Assembly: GCF_965638725.1 (NCBI RefSeq)
Contig: NC_134950.1
Span: forward strand, 22,968,932-23,032,931
DNA: 64,000 nucleotides
Source: Aptenodytes patagonicus
Lineage: Eukaryota; Chordata; Aves; Sphenisciformes; Spheniscidae
Direction: 5' to 3'
Part shown: piece by piece, positions 56,269-64,000 of the stretch
Layout: the number at the start of each line of letters is the position of its first letter
Position numbering within the stretch: the first letter of the stretch is position 1
Notes under the pieces: generated by a model
Told to the model about the DNA's origin: nothing
Database searches by the model: none
The model's input: only the letters and a program-made list of their open reading frames with translations
Position numbers and translations under genes: made by a program

Positions 56269-59200
56269 GCTGGGCTTTGGGACACTTCTGCAGCATGTCC
56301 CCGTGACAGACATTTGATAAACCAGTCATTTCTTTACCCAGTACAGTTCCCAGCTTCTACTGATTATGCACTCAAATAAGACCTAAGGTTATTTGTCTCA
56401 TTTTTAATTTTGAACGAATGACCGCAAATCCCAGGAGCAGGGTTTCAGATAAGCCGTACAATGGAAGAGTGAAGTTGAGGACATGCGCCATGACATATAA
56501 AGCAGCCTGGTCTGGAATAAGCTAAGCTCAAACTAGCTGAAGGCCTTGACAGCAAGTTGGAAGGCATTGTTTCAGCATTAAGTAGATTGTTAATTTTTTC
56601 AAAGGAATTCAGCTTCTGCACTGTGCTCTCTTGCCCTGTTGAGCAAACTGATAAAAGCAAGCAGCAGAACTGTAATGTTCCAGATGAAAGCCTAGTGTTT
56701 GGCTTGGTACCTAGTTCATAATTCATCTAAAGTTTCTATGCTGTCTGTAAATCACAGGACAGGATGATCAGGGACAGGCCTATTAAATGACTCTAGCTTT
56801 TGTGGTTTTTTTTTTTAAATCAGTGATCATGGGGTTTCGCAACCGTGGTTCACAGGCTGTCCTGTGCCCGCAGAGGAACAGCAAAGGAGGAGGGTGACGT
56901 GGTGGTTTGCCCGTCTCCTTCAGGCCTCTCCAGAGCTGGCACGAGTTGTGGATGAGTAACCAACCGTGTCTGCAGGCGCTCCTGAAGGACGATGGACGCA
57001 GCCACCGAGCTGTCATTCCCTGCATCTGCTGTCGGTGCTTTCAGCCCACAGCAGAGACTTCTCCCACCCAGAGTGGAGAGGAGCTGCCAGATACTCCCTA
57101 TCGCCCCGACAGAACACGTGGCTGCTCTTGCGGTGGGCACCGAGGGAGCAGGGCCAGCCCTGGGGAAGGGGCCGACGCCTCCAGCCTGCTCTATGGCTGC
57201 TCCTCTTTGACCAGAGTCAAACCAGAGCATGTCTGGGAGCGTGCAAAGGGAGCACGTCCTCAGCCCGGCAGAGCAAGTCCTGCAGAGGGGCTTACACCCA
57301 CAGCAGGTACCACAGATGTCTGGGATGGCCACAGGCTCCTCTCTTGAGCGTGATCTAGGCCACATCCTAGGCCACAATTTAAAAGAAAAAAAAAAGCTAT
57401 AGGGTATGAGCATAGGAGAAGGTGCTGGTGCTCCAGGCAGGTGGCTGGCACTCCATGGGAGTACTCAGCTCTTCCCACCGCAGGGCCAGCTGCGGGGCGT
57501 GCAGTCCTTCCAGGGCCTGGAGTCTGACTTGTCGGCTCTCGTTCTTGAAGCCGGAGAGGAAACTGGGGGAAAAAAAAGCCTTTGATAAACTGCTGGGGAC
57601 AATGGTCTATGAACATTTTCTTTAACAAAACACCTGCATCATTTCCAGCACTTGCAAGCAAAATAAAATCTAAGTCCATGGCACTTCAATACTCGCAGGA
57701 AGGCAAAGTAACATTTAAAAACCTGTCTAAACCCTTTAATTTGCATCTTCCTTCATATGTGCCTAAAGCACGGCCAGTCCGTGCTCACTCTGAGTAAAAG
57801 CAAACTCCACAGAGTTCTGTTTATTTTGGTGTGTTACTCCCAAGGAAATCCCCTCCTCGGTGGGCGTAAAACAGGAAAATGTCACTCTAAACCAGAAGTC
57901 AAACCCAATATTAAAAGAGTGGCAACAAGATCCAAGTCAGGTCTGAGGATGGATTCATTTCCCCCACACTTGGGCTTGCTCCAGCATACTGTAGTCCGTC
58001 AGCTCACCTCCTCCATCACCCGGGCAGCTCAGAAAGGCAACGCTGACCCTGCACAGCCCGAGACCGCACTGCGTAGCCTGACTAACAGGGCAAGGATGCT
58101 GGCGTCCACCTGATCACAGCTGCTTCCGCACGGGAGACAACCGGGGAGAAGACGTGAAGAGAAGCCCCTTGCTTGCACTGGCCTCCCCCGAGGTGGGGGC
58201 TGATGGTTTACTTGCAGCAGAGCAGCTGAGAGGGCACCGGGACGGTATACCCTGCGCTGCAGCTCCTCCGAGCTTCAAGCACGACCTCGCCAGACAGGGG
58301 ATTAGCGTAACAAGGTGCCTTGGGAAGCAACACCGAGACAGGCTGTGCTTTCCTCTTCCTGCCCGAACAAAACTGCCTGTGCAACAAGAGCGCTTCCCGC
58401 TCGGGACCCACGTAAACAGAGCACACGTGGCCCCTGCAGCCTTTCACCTACTAAACTCTGTTTACATATTTCACTCCTCGCTTTCTTCCCCCCGCTGCAA
58501 ACCAATACCGTGTGTGTGTGTGCGCGCGCATGTGCAGGTATTGCATTTGTCAGGGCCATATGGTGTTTTCCTGACATATATTTGAGGCCAGATATGTAAT
58601 TGTACTGCTGAGAGATTTAAGATGAGAAAACCTTTCCAGGACATTTAAGCTGTATAAATAGTCATAACAAGAGGCCTTTATAAATCTGTATGTTTAGTGC
58701 TGACAAGCTCCTTGCTACTCTACTCAGTACAAAATATAGACAGACTGTAACTTAAGAACTTCCTCAGTAAACAAAACAGCAAATGAGTAAGACAAATGGA
58801 TACGTCTAGAGAAACAAACACTTCTTAGAATTCCACTTAAACACATTTTTATTTTTATTTTATGACAGCAAGAAAGGAGTACTTAGAAATTATTTTAACA
58901 GGGAAAAGATCTTGCCCTGATGTACTAAAATAAGCAAAGAATTATGGCTGAGATTTTCAAATCTGCCTAAGGGATTCAAGTCTCCAACTAAACCAAAGTG
59001 AGCATCCAAATCCTTTAAGCAGCCTCAAAAATCCTCCTATCCGTGTGCACAGGGCCATGCATATAAAGTACATATAGTTGCATGAGTAAAAGACTTAATA
59101 TTTCTTTCACCAAAGCAACTATTTCTAGGGATTCTGAGTACATAAATACACAAAAATGAACTCCCATGAGTTGCAGTATTTGAAGGGGTGCTCCGTTGGT

Positions 59201-62200
59201 CTGTCATATGATCTAATCAATACCCATTGTTTATTTAACAAGAGTAAATTTGACCCAAAAGTTTCTAAAGCCTCGAGCTCTCCAACACCCGGTGCCAGCA
59301 GGATTATTTAGGGGCGTTCACCCAGAGTTGCCAAATAGTCCTGCAGTAACCAAACAGACCCACACACCATTTGAGTTTGGGCTGGCCAGACCCCATGCTA
59401 TTAATAGTCATCCCAAAGAGGGGAGAGGGGTCTGTGCACATAGAGCCACACATAGGTCTGGCTCTTAAAAAATGTGGCTTTCCTCTATCATCATCTGTGT
59501 CATCCCATTTCGGATCCACAAAGCTTCCTTCAGCATGGGTTGCTACGCTGTGTTTCTTTAGTTTAATAGATGCTTTCCAGACACGGTCTTACTTTACATA
59601 TACATATGTCAGTGTCTCAGCTTTGCCTTCCACAGGTATGCTGACCAGGATGGCGTATCACCGATTTCACTACGACTGCAAGCATTCACAACACCTCTAG
59701 TTGCTCTTATATGAAATCTGAGCCTTTAATTCACTGCATGTAAGGAAACAGATCCAAACTGTGGCAGACTGATGATATGTGACGACACAGCTCACACAGG
59801 GCAGAAAATACTGGGGTGGAGGAGAAGGGGGTGTCACACCAGCTTTAGGAGTTCCCACGACTTCTCCAGAAGTGAGAAGTCCTGGGAACCTGAAGTCCTT
59901 TGCCTGACTGAGGAGCAGGCGAAGCTTTCTGGAGAATTGTTACGGGTGTTACCTGCTCCAGAGAACTATACATTACAGCTTATAACGTACATGGTCTCAT
60001 GAGGTTGACCTGGATTTGAGGTTAACATCAAAGCTTCCTGAGGACAAAGGAAGCCAAAGGGCTTCCACCTTCCTCCTTTTGTCTGTACTCATGCTCCAGC
60101 ACTGGTCCCAGCCAGCGCTCACTGATCGTGAACGGGACGTATGAGGATGGCATCCACCACCTGTGCATCCAGGTTCGTGCAGCAGAAGGCTGAATACACA
60201 AGCAGAATAGAAATGTGGAAAATGTGACCCACCTTATCTGACAAAGCCTTTTGTGGGCACAAGAACCCCCTGACACTCACTCGCTGCTTTCTCTTCCACC
60301 CACACTCACATCGATGCTGGAAATGTCCTTTTTTGGAAGGGCTCTGAAGATGGTTCCTGGTAAGTGCATCATCCTGACTGCACAGAGTGGGATGTAGCTG
60401 TTTTCTGATAGTTAAAACTGTTCCAGCTGCAAAACACACACATGTACACACACAGACATTACAACATCAATGTTTCTTTTTCAACTGGTGCCATCAAATA
60501 AATGAAGATGGTCTTCAGGAGTGTTTCTCGAAACCAACAACTGGATGGAAACTTTTTTCTGGTAGGATCTCTCTTTCACGTTCCGCCTTTCAGTCCTTGC
60601 TCAAAACAGTTCACTGCACGAGGATCAACAACTGCAGAATTACACCCTCTTTCTTTCTGCCCAATATCTGCATTTTCAGTCCCGAAACAAAGGGAGATGA
60701 AATAGTATTTTGCAAGAATCATTTTGTCCTGCCGCTACTGCAAACCAGACAGTTATTTTTCAACAGCACCCATGAAAAGGCTTCATGGAAGTTCATGCTG
60801 AAAATGAACGCGTCAGTCAAGCTTCAGCCATTCCTCTTGGTGTAGAAATAGAGCTTACCTGCAAACCCCACCTCAAGGTAACTCAGCAACAGGAAAATAC
60901 TAGAAAAATGTTGAAAGGGAAAGAAAAAAACATTTCACAAAACCAAACATTTCTGGAAGTAGAGAGAAATGAATGTCAATTCTCTCCTGGGAGAACGGAG
61001 CTAATTACACACAAGCCTTCTGCTGATTTTTTTTTATTATTTTTAAATACAAGCTACGCTTCTGAATCAGCTCTGAAAACTGCAGGGATCACAAAGCCTT
61101 TGACCCCAGTCTTATGGCTACACCCAAAGAGACAGACCCAGGAGCCTAAGAAGAGATTCATGGTCGACAAGTACATTTCTAAAAACCCAGTAGAACAGAG
61201 TCACTGCCCCTCAGTAGAGCAAACTTCCGAGAGACGGTGACAGTCAGCTGCCATGCTGTGTGCCACATCAAAGGCGAATGGGGGAAAATGGAAGCTTCTG
61301 ACACAGGATAGAGGCAACCAAGCTGTTCCCTGGGGCAGCTGCTCTGGGAGAGCCTGGTTCGCTACAGGGTCTGAAACCATCCCCTATGTGCCCCATCTCA
61401 ATAGCTACAGTATCCCTTCTTCTCCACTTCCTTTGTGCCCTTGCAAGATCCTCAGGCTTCCTCAACTTCTCCTAAATTTGAGACCCCATGATAGTATCTC
61501 CTCTCTCCCCACAGTTTTTACCCAAGTTTCTTGGCAGCAAAGGGCTCTGTGCTGTGTCCGAATTGCAGCCACGCACGTGAACGCTTGCATGCCAAGCAGC
61601 CAGCAAACAGGCAGGCCCGAGCTCGCTCGGTCCATCCCTCTGCAAAACTCTCCTCTGCCCAGCTGATGGTTCTCAGTGGCCTTGTAGGCGCTCATGGTGA
61701 GATCCACCTCACCTCACTCCACCTGCTTTGTAGATTCACCCACCTGTGGTAGCTGCCCAGGCTCCCATTACAGGAGACAGAGTCAACAGAGCTCAGAGTG
61801 CAATTCATCCCACATTAGGGAAAAATTAAACACGCCTGAACCCTGTGGTTTGTATTTACTAGTACTCGGCTGACTATAAAAATAGCTATAAAAACAGACG
61901 CCTGTGTTATAAGCACCTAATCTTAGAGGAACTCCACCCATAGTGACTCTGGGTACATTTATATTCACTTTGCTATTTGAACCCGAGAACAACCTTGGGC
62001 TCAGGGTCAAACAGTGCAAACTGGCTTGCTTCCCAGCTGCTCACAAGGGTCCTCTGGAACAGATGATTTGCACCCACGGAAAAGATGAGCGGGAGCATGC
62101 CAGTGCACTTCCCACCGCCCCAGGCCTCCTTGGCCTCCCATCCCAGCATACTCACTAGCACAGGCCACACTGCACAGCCCTCCGTGGCTGTTTTGCAACA

Positions 62201-64000
62201 GCCATGTGCCTACACATCTACACCCTTCCAGGCATTGACCTCATCCACCATCCCTTCTTCCCCCCATGGAGAGGAGACTTTGGACCGGGGAAACAGCAGT
62301 CATGGGCGGATTCAGATTGATGAGGTCTTTACAAGGCTGCCTGCCAGCCCTTTAACTCCGGCACATCACTCACTGGGTCCCCATCTCAACGGACCAAAGA
62401 ATCGCCACCACCCTTGGAGGCTGGCAATCACTGCAGAGTTGTGGATACCATACCTACCAGCTACACGGGCTCAATCTGCACCGCCAGATCCTATTGGTAA
62501 AGCATGCCCTGTCTACTATGGACAAGCCAGTGCCCTCTTCTTCTAGAAGAGCTTCCATGAGGTCAGGGTGCCACTCCGCATGTCATCTCAAACAGGGCCC
62601 ACATGGTCCCTCTCCTTGTTACTGTGGTTCCTGCAGAGTGAACATCTGTGGGACCAAGGTGCAGCGTGTCTCCAAGGACGAGCTGCGGGACAGAAGTGAC
62701 TCTCTCCAACCGTGAGCTGCAAGACCAAAGTGCCTATCTCCCATGGGGAGCTGCGGGAATGAGGTTTATGTCCCCAAAATTGAGCTGCAAGAGCACAGTG
62801 AGCCACACGAGTGTGAGATGTCAGGGAGCGGTGAGATGCCAACACCCTGTTGCCACGCAGGTGGTTGGAATGGGTTGCATGTTGCATAACCTGCACAATC
62901 TCCAGCTAAACTGCTCCACAAGGATCTGCAAAGTCCAGGGGTTTGGCACCTGATGAAAATCTTTGGGCAAGTTTTTCTGGTCATGAGGGCAACCCCACTG
63001 ATGGGGGTTCCCTCCCCGTGGTCTCTGACAAAGCCAATACCATCTCTGCACATTGTGCATTTGGAGAGTAAACAGGGATCTCCTCTGCAGCACCTCACGT
63101 AGACCTGAGACCACAGTGGAGATACTAGCACTGAGCAGCACCAAAGCTGGCTTTCATATAGGCTCTTTTTTAAAAATTTAAAGTAATATTGCTGAATCCT
63201 TATATTCCTGCCAAGAGACTATCTGAGCAGCAAAGCTGTGACTCTTATGACATCTCTTTAAATGAAACACAAGGCCTTGATCTCCACAGGTCCCTCAAGT
63301 GTGCCCTCTGCACTTAGTTCCTGCAACATCTTAAGGGAAAAAAAAAAAAAGAAAGAAATTACTAATATCAAGTAGATTGCTTAACAGCATGCCAGTGGTG
63401 TGTTTTGTACCAGGATGCCAAGGGCGTGGTATGTGAGCCAGGCATTTGGCAAGAGACAGCAGTGGGATATGGGAGAGCTCAAGGCCTGTCGATGAGTAAG
63501 GGAGGAGTGTATTGGGTGCAGGGAACCAAACTGGATGCAGTTTAGTCTGTATTGTATGTAGGACACGCTACCTGCATTTTTGCACCTGCATTTTCCTATC
63601 CAGAGACCATTTGCTTGCTTGAGTATAAACTAACGGGTATGTAGTGGGGGTGGGCTCAAGTATTAGCATCAGCAAATTAACACTGCAGGAGCTATTAACG
63701 TCTCTATCTCATCTGTCATATGGGGCTGAAACTAGTCAATAGTTCAAAAGTTGTTAAAGGTAGATAGGTTTAAAGAAAAGAAGGACCTTCCTTCACATAA
63801 ATTCTATCAAAATACCTATAATGGGAGGTGTAGAAATGCTGTTACCTGTGTTAGGAGGAAAGGCAAAGCTGTCCCTGCTGACTTCTATACCATATTGATA
63901 TGTCACATGAGATGCCCTGGCCACACCACCATCTCATCTCCTTCATACCTCCAGGATTTAGCCCATCAGAGGAACTCTTGAAATGTAGCAGCCATTAAGT
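56269..64000. other. Intergenic sequence, no gene recognised
   Basis: No domain-bearing frames or exon chains were seen on either strand. Small features only: a TG/CG dinucleotide run at about 58510-58530 and an A-run at 63339-63352. Confidence 0.55.

Noticed and set aside
56152-56379. Leu/Thr/Tyr repeat protein
   Set aside because: It is simply the translation of the TTAC/CT microsatellite.

Overview
The window is vertebrate nuclear DNA, almost certainly from a bird. It has split genes with GT-AG introns, CR1 retrotransposon tails, and an env-less ERVL-type retrovirus whose LTRs begin (on the minus strand) TGTCCTGGTTTTGGC, a form I know from bird genomes. The species cannot be fixed from the sequence. 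There are no CRISPR arrays, operons or other prokaryotic features.

Layout. 1-4437 is intergenic. 4438-11840 is a minus-strand ERVL-like provirus with two 563-bp LTRs differing at 10 positions. Its gag, protease, reverse transcriptase/RNase H and integrase are all broken by stops or frameshifts, it has no env, and a CR1 fragment sits inside pol. 11841-20100 is intergenic, with two more CR1 fragments and one ancient MIR-like SINE. About 20120-21560 is a CpG island carrying the promoter and first exon of the only host gene recognised.

That gene is AZIN1 (antizyme inhibitor 1), plus strand, about 20.49-48.60 kb. Two wholly untranslated exons and one partly untranslated exon precede ten coding segments. 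The ten segments join without a frame break into a 450-residue ornithine decarboxylase-like protein. AZIN1 has lost decarboxylase activity and binds antizyme, freeing ornithine decarboxylase and raising polyamine levels. The spliced leader carries the conserved regulatory uORF of this gene family: it begins at a non-AUG codon (AUU) in exon 1, crosses intron 1, and ends in PPWEPS-stop in exon 2, the polyamine-sensing ribosome-stall peptide. In this window that uORF is flanked by three short AUG uORFs with very tight stop/start spacing.

48.6-64.0 kb is downstream intergenic sequence with a tetranucleotide/CT microsatellite, several GC-rich blocks and a few isolated splice-donor-like ORFs, but no recognisable gene. 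The most interesting items are the AZIN1 leader, the Arg at the ornithine decarboxylase PLP-lysine position (residue 69), the Asn at the position of the human recoding A-to-I editing site, and the nested ERVL/CR1 insertion with unevenly distributed LTR differences.
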